Shown: one piece after another, positions 1 to 8,518 of the stretch
Numbering within the stretch: the first letter of the stretch is position 1
How the letters are laid out: every line of letters begins with the position of its first letter
Assembly: GCF_007860125.1 (NCBI RefSeq)
Contig: NZ_SJPW01000003.1
Span: 644,764-708,763, forward strand
From: Rubripirellula tenax
GTDB lineage: Bacteria; Planctomycetota; Planctomycetia; Pirellulales; Pirellulaceae
Direction of reading: 5' to 3'
Length of the DNA stretch: 64,000 bases
Notes under the pieces: generated by a model
The model's input: the letters and a program-made list of their open reading frames with translations, nothing else
Database searches by the model: none
Told to the model about the DNA's origin: nothing
Position numbers and translations under genes: made by a program

Positions 1-2
1 TT

Positions 3-1292
3 CTACTGCTCTTTCTCGCCCTTAGTTCGTCGGCGTATGGTGCTGATGAATCGGTGCTGAATTCGGGCGACACGGCGTGGATTTTGATGGCGACCGGATT
101 GGTCCTCTTTATGACGATTCCTGCGCTGGCCTTGTTTTACGCCGGACTTGTTCGATCGAAGAATGTTCTGTCGATCTTCATGCAGTGCCTTTCGCTAACG
201 GCCGTCATGTCGATCCTTTGGATTGTCTGTGGCTACAGTCTTGCGTTTGATACAACCGGGATGGAGAAGGATGTGGTCAACCTGCACTCGTTCATCGGCG
301 GGTTCGGGAAGGTCATGATGAAGGGAGTCACCGTCGACTCCATGCATGGGACGATTCCAGAGGTTTTGTTTGCCGCGTTTCAAATGACGTTTGCCGTCAT
401 CACTCCTGCGTTGATCGTCGGTGCGTTCGCCGAACGTATGAAGTTTTCGGCGATGCTGGCTTTCTCTGTCCTATGGTTGCTGGTTGTCTATTGTCCCATT
501 TGCCATATGACCTGGGCGGGCGACGGCGGTTTGTACGCCGATTGGGGCGTGAAAGATTTTGCCGGCGGGATTGTGGTTCACGTTACCGCTGGATTCGCTG
601 CGCTGGTGGCCTGTTTGGTCATCGGACCACGATTGGGGTACCCGACACATTTAGAGCCGCCACATAATTTGACGATGACCTTGCTGGGCACTGCCATGCT
701 TTGGTTTGGGTGGTTCGGTTTCAACGGCGGAAGTCAGTTGGCGGCCGATGGGACCGCGGCGATGGCGGTTTTCGTCACGCACATCTCGGCGTCCGTGGCC
801 ACCATCGTCTGGATGGGCATCGAGTGGTTCAAACTTGGCAAGCCAAGCGTCTTGGGTGCCGCGACGGGCGCGATTGCTGGACTGGCCGCGATCACGCCGG
901 CATCGGGAACGGTCGGACCGATTGGCGCGATGGCGATCGGTGCTACATCGGGTGCCGTTTGCTTTTTGTTTGCTACGAAAATCAAGCAGCGGCTGCGTTA
1001 CGACGACACGTTGGACGTGTTCGGCGTTCACGGGGTCGGTGGCTTTCTGGGCACGATCATGTGCGGCGTCTTTGCGGCGAAGCAGTTCGGCGGCAGCGGT
1101 ATCGAGGGCGGCATTTTGAACCAAGTCACGGTCCAGTTGCTCGCGGCTGTGTCGTGTGCGATTTACGCGATTATCGCCACGTATGTCATTCTACGACTGG
1201 TCCAATTCACGATCGGACTTCGCATCGACGCTCAGGGTGAAATTCGCGGGCTCGATCTCACCGAGCACGAAGAACGCGGTTACGTTGGCTAA
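3..1292 (+). CDS. amt: Ammonium transporter (Amt/MEP/Rh family), 5' end outside window
   Basis: Polytopic inner-membrane channel for ammonium. The conserved body begins GDTAWILMATGLVLFMTIP and contains AFAERMKFSA, MTWAGDGG, DFAGGIVVH, WFGWFGFNGGS and DVFGVHGVGG, all classic Amt signatures including pore-region histidines. A GTG at position 54 could serve as a start. However, the frame stays open to the window edge and encodes a hydrophobic leader ending LALSSSAYGADES, which looks like a cleavable signal peptide as found on many bacterial Amt proteins. The true start is therefore very probably upstream of the window. The gene ends two bases from the convergent proB stop. A PII gene (glnB/glnK) is a common partner and, if present, lies outside the window. 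Confidence 0.93.
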   Translation, partial: LLLFLALSSSAYGADESVLNSGDTAWILMATGLVLFMTIPALALFYAGLVRSKNVLSIFMQCLSLTAVMSILWIVCGYSLAFDTTGMEKDVVNLHSFIGGFGKVMMKGVTVDSMHGTIPEVLFAAFQMTFAVITPALIVGAFAERMKFSAMLAFSVLWLLVVYCPICHMTWAGDGGLYADWGVKDFAGGIVVHVTAGFAALVACLVIGPRLGYPTHLEPPHNLTMTLLGTAMLWFGWFGFNGGSQLAADGTAAMAVFVTHISASVATIVWMGIEWFKLGKPSVLGAATGAIAGLAAITPASGTVGPIGAMAIGATSGAVCFLFATKIKQRLRYDDTLDVFGVHGVGGFLGTIMCGVFAAKQFGGSGIEGGILNQVTVQLLAAVSCAIYAIIATYVILRLVQFTIGLRIDAQGEIRGLDLTEHEERGYVG

Positions 1293-1294
1293 GA

Positions 1295-2449
1295 CTACGA
1301 CAGCACCAGATTGTCGCGATGGACGACGTTTTCATACGATGACTTGCCCAGCAGGTCACTGATGCGATCGCTGGGTTGGCCCAAGATTTTTAGCACGTCG
1401 GATGATCGATAGTTGCAAAGCCCACGCGCAATTTCCTTTCCATCGGGGTCCAGCATCGCGACAATGCTGCCGGCGCCAAACGATCCGACGACTCCCGTCA
1501 CGCCGACGGCCAACAGGCTGCTGCCCCGGTTGATCAGTGCATTGGCGGCTCCGGCATCCAGTTGCAGACTTCCACCCAAGTGCGCAGCCGCACCGATCCA
1601 TCGCCGCCGACCTCGGATGTTATTCTCCAGCGGAAGGAACAGCGTACCGATCGGTTCGCCGGCAAAGATTTTGTCCAGCACATCATCGTCACGACCCGGT
1701 GCGATGATGACTGGGTGGCCGTGGCTGGTTGCCAATTCCGCAGCCTTTAACTTGCTGGCCATGCCGCCTTTGCTGCTGTTGCTTTTCTTGTCATCGGCAA
1801 AACCCAAAACGGTTTCATCGATTGAGTCGACCACATCGATCCGCCTGCTGGCCTTGTCGTTGGGGTGGCCGTCAAACAGACCCTCGATATCAGACAGAAT
1901 GATGACAATCGCATCGACCAGCAGTCCGGCGACCTGGGCGGCCAATCGATCGTTGTCGCCGAACGTCGTCTTCAGTTCCGATACCGCCACGGAATCATTT
2001 TCGTTGATGACGGCAATCGCGCCGAACGCGTGAATCTGTCTCAATGCGTTTCGAACGTTCAAATAGCCCTTCCGACGGCGCAAATCGGCCGCCGTCAACA
2101 AGACCTGGGCGGCGTGTCGACCTTGGGCGGATAACGCGGTCTCGTAGGCTTGGATCAAATCGGTTTGCCCGATGGCCGCGATCGCTTGCAGCTGGGACAG
2201 CCCCGTCGGCCGATGTTCAAGCCCCAGTTTTCCCAGCCCTGCGCCGACTGCGCCGCTGCTGACCATCAACACTTGGCGACCCGTATCGGCGATTCGGCAC
2301 AGCGCACCGGAAAGGACATCGATCCGGCGTCGATCCAGTTTTCCGTCGGGGCCCGTCAGTACTCGGGTGCCAACTTTGACGACCACACACTGGGCGCCGT
2401 CGATGGCATCGCGGCGGGCTTGGACAGACGTGGTGGGGCGTTGATTCAT
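1295..2449 (-). CDS. proB: Glutamate 5-kinase
   Basis: Cytosolic first enzyme of proline biosynthesis, phosphorylating L-glutamate to gamma-glutamyl phosphate. The 384-residue product has the amino-acid kinase fold: VVVKVGTRVLTGPDG near the N-terminus, VSSGAVGAGL, AVINENDSVAV, FGDNDRLAAQVAGL and ILSDIEGLFDG, then KGGMASKLKAAELA. A C-terminal PUA domain follows (RGSSLLAVGVTGVVGSFGAG, then the DPDGKEIARGLCNY region). The length matches ProB proteins with PUA. It is convergent with the ammonium transporter and divergent from the purF-type gene. proA is not adjacent. Confidence 0.95.
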   Translation of the reverse strand: MNQRPTTSVQARRDAIDGAQCVVVKVGTRVLTGPDGKLDRRRIDVLSGALCRIADTGRQVLMVSSGAVGAGLGKLGLEHRPTGLSQLQAIAAIGQTDLIQAYETALSAQGRHAAQVLLTAADLRRRKGYLNVRNALRQIHAFGAIAVINENDSVAVSELKTTFGDNDRLAAQVAGLLVDAIVIILSDIEGLFDGHPNDKASRRIDVVDSIDETVLGFADDKKSNSSKGGMASKLKAAELATSHGHPVIIAPGRDDDVLDKIFAGEPIGTLFLPLENNIRGRRRWIGAAAHLGGSLQLDAGAANALINRGSSLLAVGVTGVVGSFGAGSIVAMLDPDGKEIARGLCNYRSSDVLKILGQPSDRISDLLGKSSYENVVHRDNLVLS

Positions 2450-2666
2450 GGCCAGGAACGGGTAGATGCGGTCGGGAATGCGATTTGAGGTATGTTTTTA
2501 CGCGATCGAGCGTATTCTGAATGACTCGAAATTGTCACGGGGAATCGACGTCGCGGGAAGCCCGTTGTAAAAACATCTGCATTGGTGTCGTCTGCGAAGT
2601 CTCGTTCTGCCCGTTTCGATTGAAGTGTCACCGGACACCGCCCGTCATCCAGGAAATTCCGTCGTT

Positions 2667-4277
2667 ATGAGCGAAATCCATCACGAATGTGGTGTTGCGG
2701 CCATTTACCACCTCTCCGGTCGCGGTCGCAGCCCGATGTGTACCGAAGATGGACCTCGCCAAATCAGCCGATTGTTGCCGCGGATGTTGCTGGATATCCA
2801 GAACCGCGGACAGCTTGCAGCCGGCATCACGACGTTTGACCCGGATCAACCGAGGCTCTTGCGAACTCGCAAAGACGTCGGAACCGTGACCGAAGTCTTC
2901 CGGCTGAACCATCGCGCCAAAGCCGAATCGTTGATGAAGTCGTTGGCCGGACGCGCGGCGATCGGCCACGTCCGATATGCCACGTGCGGGCAAGACGATC
3001 GCAGTTACGCGCAACCGTTCGAACGAAAACACATTCACAAACGCAAATGGTTCAGTTTCTGTTTTAACGGGCAATTGTCGAATTACGGTTTGCTGAAAGA
3101 ACGTCTGCTCGCAGACGGCGATCACCATCTGACGCTTGATACGGATACTGAAATCATTCTGCACGAGTTGGCTCGTCAGATGAGCCAGTCTCAATCGCGA
3201 ATCGATTGGATCGATGTTCTGAAGCAAACGACGGCCGGCTTCGACGGCGCATATTCGTTGGCGGTTTTGACGGCTGAAGGCGAGATGATCGTCGCGCGAG
3301 ATCCATTGGGCATCAAGCCGATGTGTTACGTCCATGAAGGCCCCCTGTTTGCCGCAGCAAGCGAGAGCGTCGCGCTGTTGAATTTGGGTTTCAGCAACGA
3401 ACAGATCAAATCGTTACCGCCCGGACACGCGATCATCATCGATCCCGAAGACGGGTTTCGAATGGAACGGTTCGCCGAAACATCGGATCCAAAGCATTGT
3501 TTCTTTGAATGGGTCTACTTCGCCAACGTCGCCAGCACGCTGGACGATCAAAGCGTCTATCTGAGTCGAACTCGTTTGGGCGAAGAGCTGGCCAGAGCCG
3601 AACGCGAACTCGATCGCGTGCCGCTTGATCCGACGGACACCATCATCGTGCCTGTGCCCGACACCAGCAAAGCGGCGGCCGACTCGATGGCTTTCCAGTT
3701 GTCGATTCCGTGTCGCGAGGGGTTGATCCGAAATCGATACGCCGGTCGGACTTTCATCGAAGGCGGCACCGCGCGGAAGGCCAAAGCGGCGGCCAAGTAC
3801 ACGCCGCTGCGAGAAGTCTTGGAAGGAAAACGCGTCATCTTGGTCGAGGACTCGATCGTCCGCAGCACGACCATGAACGCGTTGTTGGATCGGATTCGCC
3901 ACGTCGGTGGTGCCCGAGAGATTCACGTCCGCGTGGCCTGTCCGCCGATCATCGCGCCGTGTTTCTATGGCATCGACATGAGTACGATCGATCAATTGAT
4001 CGCGCCAAAGTACTTTAAGAACGGAGTGTTGACGGACGAATCCCAACAGCGACTGGCCGACGACTTGGGTGCAGACTCGCTGAGGTATTTACCCGTCGAA
4101 GCGATCGCTCGTGCGATCAGCAAACCCGCCAACCACCTTTGCCAAGCGTGCGTGACGGGCAAGTATCCGACCGCGTGCGGCCAACATCTTTATCAAATCG
4201 CGATGGATAATCGCGGCACTAAAATGGACAGCAAGCGAACGTACGAGCAGTTGGCAGCCGCACTGTTGTCCGAATAG
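2667..4277 (+). CDS. purF: Amidophosphoribosyltransferase (PurF-type glutamine PRPP amidotransferase)
   Basis: Transfers glutamine-derived ammonia to PRPP in the first committed step of purine synthesis. I chose the ATG at 2667 because it places the expected catalytic N-terminal Cys at residue 8 ([14 protein letters not shown]) after a short propeptide; an upstream GTG at 2625 is possible but less likely. The Ntn-amidotransferase half shows GHVRYAT and [10 protein letters not shown]; the phosphoribosyltransferase half shows the PRPP loop [14 protein letters not shown]. Cysteines in [18 protein letters not shown] and [11 protein letters not shown] match the 4Fe-4S ligands of the Bacillus-type enzyme. 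The sequence is divergent around the [10 protein letters not shown] insertion, so a PurF paralogue cannot be excluded. Confidence 0.85.
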   Translation: MSEIHHECGVAAIYHLSGRGRSPMCTEDGPRQISRLLPRMLLDIQNRGQLAAGITTFDPDQPRLLRTRKDVGTVTEVFRLNHRAKAESLMKSLAGRAAIGHVRYATCGQDDRSYAQPFERKHIHKRKWFSFCFNGQLSNYGLLKERLLADGDHHLTLDTDTEIILHELARQMSQSQSRIDWIDVLKQTTAGFDGAYSLAVLTAEGEMIVARDPLGIKPMCYVHEGPLFAAASESVALLNLGFSNEQIKSLPPGHAIIIDPEDGFRMERFAETSDPKHCFFEWVYFANVASTLDDQSVYLSRTRLGEELARAERELDRVPLDPTDTIIVPVPDTSKAAADSMAFQLSIPCREGLIRNRYAGRTFIEGGTARKAKAAAKYTPLREVLEGKRVILVEDSIVRSTTMNALLDRIRHVGGAREIHVRVACPPIIAPCFYGIDMSTIDQLIAPKYFKNGVLTDESQQRLADDLGADSLRYLPVEAIARAISKPANHLCQACVTGKYPTACGQHLYQIAMDNRGTKMDSKRTYEQLAAALLSE

Positions 4278-4302
4278 CGTTGCCTCGGAATTGGGAAAAC
4301 AT

Positions 4303-4851
4303 TTATAGCGATAGCAAGTGTTCGATTGCCACGATCACCATGTGGTCAGCGATCGATTCGGCTGACGAACGGTCATGGCGTTCGCCGTCAGTCGCCTTGT
4401 CGATTGATTGAACCCAAGTCTTGCTTTCGTTCGCTGTCTGCAACGCAACAACAACTCGGCAACCGTCTTGGCGAGATGGTTCCGTCGGCAACACCGCCAA
4501 GAGCGCCAATCCCGCCGATCGTTGTTCGTTGCCGTTTCCCAAGCGAATCGCTCGCGATCTGGCGACCGTCGCCGCTTGTTGTGCGGTATCGACGGAAGCA
4601 TAGCCGTCGAATGGTGGCGCGCCCAAATACGATTCCAGAGATGCTCGAGAATAGGGAATGTTGGCTTCGACGAAATTGACCGACGCGCCTGCCCGACGGA
4701 AACATATCCCAACGGCACCGCTGCCACCGCCGCTCAGCACCATAGCGATCTGCCAAGGTGTATCCGCCAAACGAACAAAGAGATCGCCCACCGACGGGCC
4801 TGAACGTGAATGCGAAGTCAATTCCGATGAAGGATCGAACGATGAACTCAC
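4303..4851 (-). CDS. CinA C-terminal-like (nicotinamide-nucleotide amidase-like) protein
   Basis: A single-domain protein resembling the CinA C-terminal/NMN deamidase fold: a glycine-rich stretch MVLSGGGSGAVG, VEANIPYSRASLESYLG, STAQ-like VDTAQQAATVARSRAIRLG and a late VVVALQTA strand. Related domains in planctomycetes and plants use the same SGGGSGA opening. The start is uncertain. GTG at 4851 follows a GGCGAGG stretch and gives 182 residues; GTG at 4791 would give 162. With the longer start, the 5' end lies only about 20 bases from the divergent mechanosensitive channel start, so the two promoters must overlap opposite coding DNA. Enzyme activity is inferred from the fold only. Confidence 0.6.
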   Translation of the reverse strand: MSSSFDPSSELTSHSRSGPSVGDLFVRLADTPWQIAMVLSGGGSGAVGICFRRAGASVNFVEANIPYSRASLESYLGAPPFDGYASVDTAQQAATVARSRAIRLGNGNEQRSAGLALLAVLPTEPSRQDGCRVVVALQTANESKTWVQSIDKATDGERHDRSSAESIADHMVIVAIEHLLSL

Positions 4852-4874
4852 AAAAAATACCTCGCCATAGATCC

Positions 4875-7800
4875 ATGAAGACACTATTGATTTCCACGCG
4901 ATCGATTCACCGAAAGACTGCCTTTGCGGTTGTCTTTCTGTTCGCATGCACCACTTCGATCGCCATCGGTCAGGAAGCATTGGTGTTGCCCAATGATAAC
5001 GAAATTCAAGCAGCGGCTTCCGCCAAGAAGGATGCAGCAACGGATGCGTCGGCGGAAACCGTCGTTCCTGACCAAGTCACACCGGCGAAGATCAAAGAAC
5101 TGCAGACTCAGATCGAATCCGCAACTGATCTAGATGACGCAGCCAAGGCAGCGGTCAGCAGCGTATTGCTGCAAGCAACGGAAGAACTTACGCGGTCGGC
5201 TAAGTTCGAAGCCACCGCCAAACAGGATCGCACGGCCGTCCAGGCGGTGCCGTCGCGGCTTGAAACGCTGGAAGCCGAAATCGAAGCGACCAAAGATAAG
5301 TCTCTGCAGCTTCCACCGCCGACGGCGACGTTGACCGAATTGGAAAGCCGTGTTGCATCCCTGCTGGCTCAAACACAAGAGGCCCGCAACCGGCTAACGA
5401 CCCTGCAATCCGATTTGACACGCCGGGTCGATCGGCGAAAACAAATCGCCCTGCTACAAGCCTCGCATGCCCAACGCGTGACGGAGGCCGAGCAACAATT
5501 GGCGGTGGATTCCCCAAGCGGCGAATCGCCGTGGGCGGCTTCGGCGCGACGGTTGCTGCAACTGGCAAAGCTGCAATCACTTGCTCTTGAATTGCCGGCC
5601 TACCAGTGGGAACTGGCTCGCTACGACGCCGAACAGGCCGTCGATTTGCCAGACATGAAAGTCAAGCAGGCACAAAGCGAAGTCGAATCGGCCGAAGCAG
5701 CGATCGCGGCGTTGAATCAACGAATCGACACTATGCGTAAGAGTCAGGCGCGCAGTCGTGTGAACGACTTGAGCAAATTGGCAGAGTCGATCGAGTCGCC
5801 CGAACTGCGGACACTCGCGCTACGTAATACCGAACTGGCGGAGGAGGATGAAACGGTCGTCAGCAACATCGGGAAAGTTTCCGCCGACGCCGAAACGGCT
5901 CGCAAGCGATTTGATGATCTTCGCATCGTCGAAGAACGTACCCGCGAACGATTCAGTCGGATCGGAATGAGTGGCGCGATCGGATTGGAACTGCGAAAGC
6001 AATTGTCGTTGTTGCCGGACGTACGAGAAATTCACCGCCAGGGTTTGACGCGTCAGGAATTGATGCGTGACGTCGAACTGAAGCGGCTCAATTACGAAGA
6101 CGACGCCGATGCTGCAGAAAGCGAATCGCTTGACCCCAACGCCAGCGGACTCGAGAAACAGATCCAATCCGACTACCTGACGACGTTGCAGTCGCTGTCC
6201 AAAAACTACAATAAGTATTTTCAGCAACTGTCCGAGTTGGATTTCGCCGAGAACCATTTGATTGTGGCTTCGGAGGAGTATCGCACGTTTTTGAACGAAC
6301 ATGTTTTGTGGATTCGTAGCAACGGTTTTTTCGATTGGCAATCGATCACAGATGCCGTGGAAGGCTTCAGTGAAATCGCCCGGCCTGCGTCCTGGGCCGA
6401 CGTCGGCCGATCCATTTGGATCGATGCTTTCACACGACCTTGGTTGTATGGGCTGGGCAGTTTGGCTTTGCTGTTGATGATGCCGGCACGCTACCGCGGT
6501 CGAAAGCAATTGATCGAGTTCGGAAAGATCGCCGAGCGTCCGACGTGTACCGAGTTTTCGGTAACCGTTCGCGCTGCGATGATGACCGTGATCATGGCCA
6601 TCGTCTGGCCCGCCGTGCTGTTGTTTTTGGGTTGGCGGTTGATCGCATCGCCGTTGAGTGTGCACTTCCCCATGTCGGTCGGACGCGGCCTGGTTGCCAC
6701 GGCCGCCGTCTTGATGCTGTTGAACGTGGTTCGACATGCGTGCCGCGAGCACGGGTTGGCGGCGTCGCATTTTGGTTGGCCGGCGCGCGTGACCGATTTG
6801 TTGCGACGAACCATGCGGATGCAACGATTTTTGTTGCTGCCGTTCGTTTTCGTTGTCACAATGCTGCGTGAACTGGGCGGATTGGACACCAACAATGCGC
6901 TCGAACGATTGTGCATGGCATGTTCGTTGGTGATTTTGGCGTGGGCGCTGTACCAGATTCTGCACCCTCGCCACGGAGCGATGGCCGAGTACCTTCGACG
7001 CAATCCCAATGCATGGTTCGCCCGAACCAGCAACCTTTGGACTTGGGCGATCATTCTTTTCCCCTGCATCATGACGCTGCTGATCGTCTCAGGTTTCTAT
7101 TATACGGCGACGGAGTTGACGTGGCGTTTTTGGCACACAATCTGGCTCGCCGTCACGTTGGTCGCGATCCGCGCGTTCGCGATTCGCGCGCTGCAAATCA
7201 ACCATCGTCGCGTTCGCATCCAAAAGATGAAAGAACGACGCGCCGCGCAAGCCCAGTTGCATGCCGCCGCCTTGGCCGCCGGCAATGCACCAGCGGGTTC
7301 GGCCCCCGCCGCGCCGGTCGAACAAGCCGTCACCAGTGAATCGCTGTCACTCGAAAGCGAGCATGACGCGCTGCGAGTCAACAGCGAACAGGTGCTGCGG
7401 ATTCTACATTCGAGTTTGTTGATGAGTGGATTGGTGTTGATGTGGTTGCTGTGGTCTGGGTTGTTTCCCGCGTTTGGCATTCTGGATCAAGTTAAGTTGT
7501 GGGACACCGAACGCGAGGTCGTGGTAGAAACACCCGCGGCCGACGGCGGCATGACCCGAACAACGGAAACGAGGATTGAAAATATCACGTTGATCAACGT
7601 GTTGGCCGCCGTCGTGATCGCCGTGGTCACCTTCACGTTGGTACGAAACGTTCCGGGCCTGATTGAGATTGCGATCTTGCAGCGTTTGCCGCTCGAGGCG
7701 TCGTTCAAGTTTGCGATCGTTACGATGACCCGGTACGCGATCTTGGTCGTCGGTATCCTGTTGTCATCATCCGCGATCGGTGCGAGTTGGGCGAAGTTAC

Positions 7801-8405
7801 AATGGTTGGTCGCGGCGTTGACCGTCGGTTTGGGCTTCGGTTTGCAGGAAATTTTCGGTAACTTCGTTTCGGGAATCATCATCCTGTGGGAACGGCCCAT
7901 TCGGATCGGTGACGTCGTCACGCTCGATGGCGTCAGCGGCACAGTTTCCAGGATTCAGATGAGAGCAACGACGATCTCGGACTGGGACCGCAAAGAGTAC
8001 ATCGTTCCCAACAAAGATTTTGTGACCGGGCGACTACTGAACTGGACGCGGTCCGATCAAGTCAGCCGAATCGTGATCCCGATCGGTGTTGCTTACGGAT
8101 CGGATGTGCGGAAAGCGTTGACGCTATTGCTGCAAGTTGCTGCTGAACACCCGAGAATCCTGAACGAGCCCCCCGCCTCGGCGACGTTCGATAATTTCGG
8201 CGATAGCACGCTCAACCTATCGATGAGGTGCTTCATACCGAATCTTGATGGCCGTTTAGATACGATCAGCGAGCTGAATTTGGCGATCGACGACACGTTT
8301 GCCCAAGCGGGAATCGAAATCGCTTTTCCTCAACAAGATTTACACATCCGATCCGCGCCCGACGGGTGGCAACTCCCCACGCCATCGCAACCAACGGATA
8401 CATAA
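4875..8405 (+). CDS. Large MscS-family mechanosensitive channel (MscK/KefA-like)
   Basis: Predicted osmotic-shock channel of about 1176 residues. The ATG at 4875 is preferred over upstream starts because it is followed by a good signal peptide (FAVVFLFACTTSIAIGQEA). A long periplasmic coiled-coil rich in Glu, Gln and Ala runs to about residue 480. Multiple membrane segments follow from about residue 530, then an Ala-rich cytoplasmic linker. The MscS core starts near residue 975 with the pore helix GLGFGLQEIFGNFVSG, then WERPIRIGDVV, the beta domain SRIQMRATTISDWD and IVPNKDFVTG, and an alpha/beta tail. Size and architecture match MscK rather than small MscS. The 5' end abuts the divergent CinA-C-like gene. 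Confidence 0.9.
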   Translation: MKTLLISTRSIHRKTAFAVVFLFACTTSIAIGQEALVLPNDNEIQAAASAKKDAATDASAETVVPDQVTPAKIKELQTQIESATDLDDAAKAAVSSVLLQATEELTRSAKFEATAKQDRTAVQAVPSRLETLEAEIEATKDKSLQLPPPTATLTELESRVASLLAQTQEARNRLTTLQSDLTRRVDRRKQIALLQASHAQRVTEAEQQLAVDSPSGESPWAASARRLLQLAKLQSLALELPAYQWELARYDAEQAVDLPDMKVKQAQSEVESAEAAIAALNQRIDTMRKSQARSRVNDLSKLAESIESPELRTLALRNTELAEEDETVVSNIGKVSADAETARKRFDDLRIVEERTRERFSRIGMSGAIGLELRKQLSLLPDVREIHRQGLTRQELMRDVELKRLNYEDDADAAESESLDPNASGLEKQIQSDYLTTLQSLSKNYNKYFQQLSELDFAENHLIVASEEYRTFLNEHVLWIRSNGFFDWQSITDAVEGFSEIARPASWADVGRSIWIDAFTRPWLYGLGSLALLLMMPARYRGRKQLIEFGKIAERPTCTEFSVTVRAAMMTVIMAIVWPAVLLFLGWRLIASPLSVHFPMSVGRGLVATAAVLMLLNVVRHACREHGLAASHFGWPARVTDLLRRTMRMQRFLLLPFVFVVTMLRELGGLDTNNALERLCMACSLVILAWALYQILHPRHGAMAEYLRRNPNAWFARTSNLWTWAIILFPCIMTLLIVSGFYYTATELTWRFWHTIWLAVTLVAIRAFAIRALQINHRRVRIQKMKERRAAQAQLHAAALAAGNAPAGSAPAAPVEQAVTSESLSLESEHDALRVNSEQVLRILHSSLLMSGLVLMWLLWSGLFPAFGILDQVKLWDTEREVVVETPAADGGMTRTTETRIENITLINVLAAVVIAVVTFTLVRNVPGLIEIAILQRLPLEASFKFAIVTMTRYAILVVGILLSSSAIGASWAKLQWLVAALTVGLGFGLQEIFGNFVSGIIILWERPIRIGDVVTLDGVSGTVSRIQMRATTISDWDRKEYIVPNKDFVTGRLLNWTRSDQVSRIVIPIGVAYGSDVRKALTLLLQVAAEHPRILNEPPASATFDNFGDSTLNLSMRCFIPNLDGRLDTISELNLAIDDTFAQAGIEIAFPQQDLHIRSAPDGWQLPTPSQPTDT

Positions 8406-8518
8406 ATCGACGATGCGATTTCGCCGACGGCAAGCCACGATGACATCGTTGTAAATCGAACGGCCGATCGTCCGGCTAGACGAAACCATGTTTACGTTGA
8501 TGGCAGGAAACACTTCAA

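Noticed and set aside
5820-6974. 384-codon open frame opposite the MscS gene
   Set aside because: His/Gln/Arg-rich composition typical of antisense to a biased coding gene, no recognisable domain, and the sense strand encodes a clear channel.
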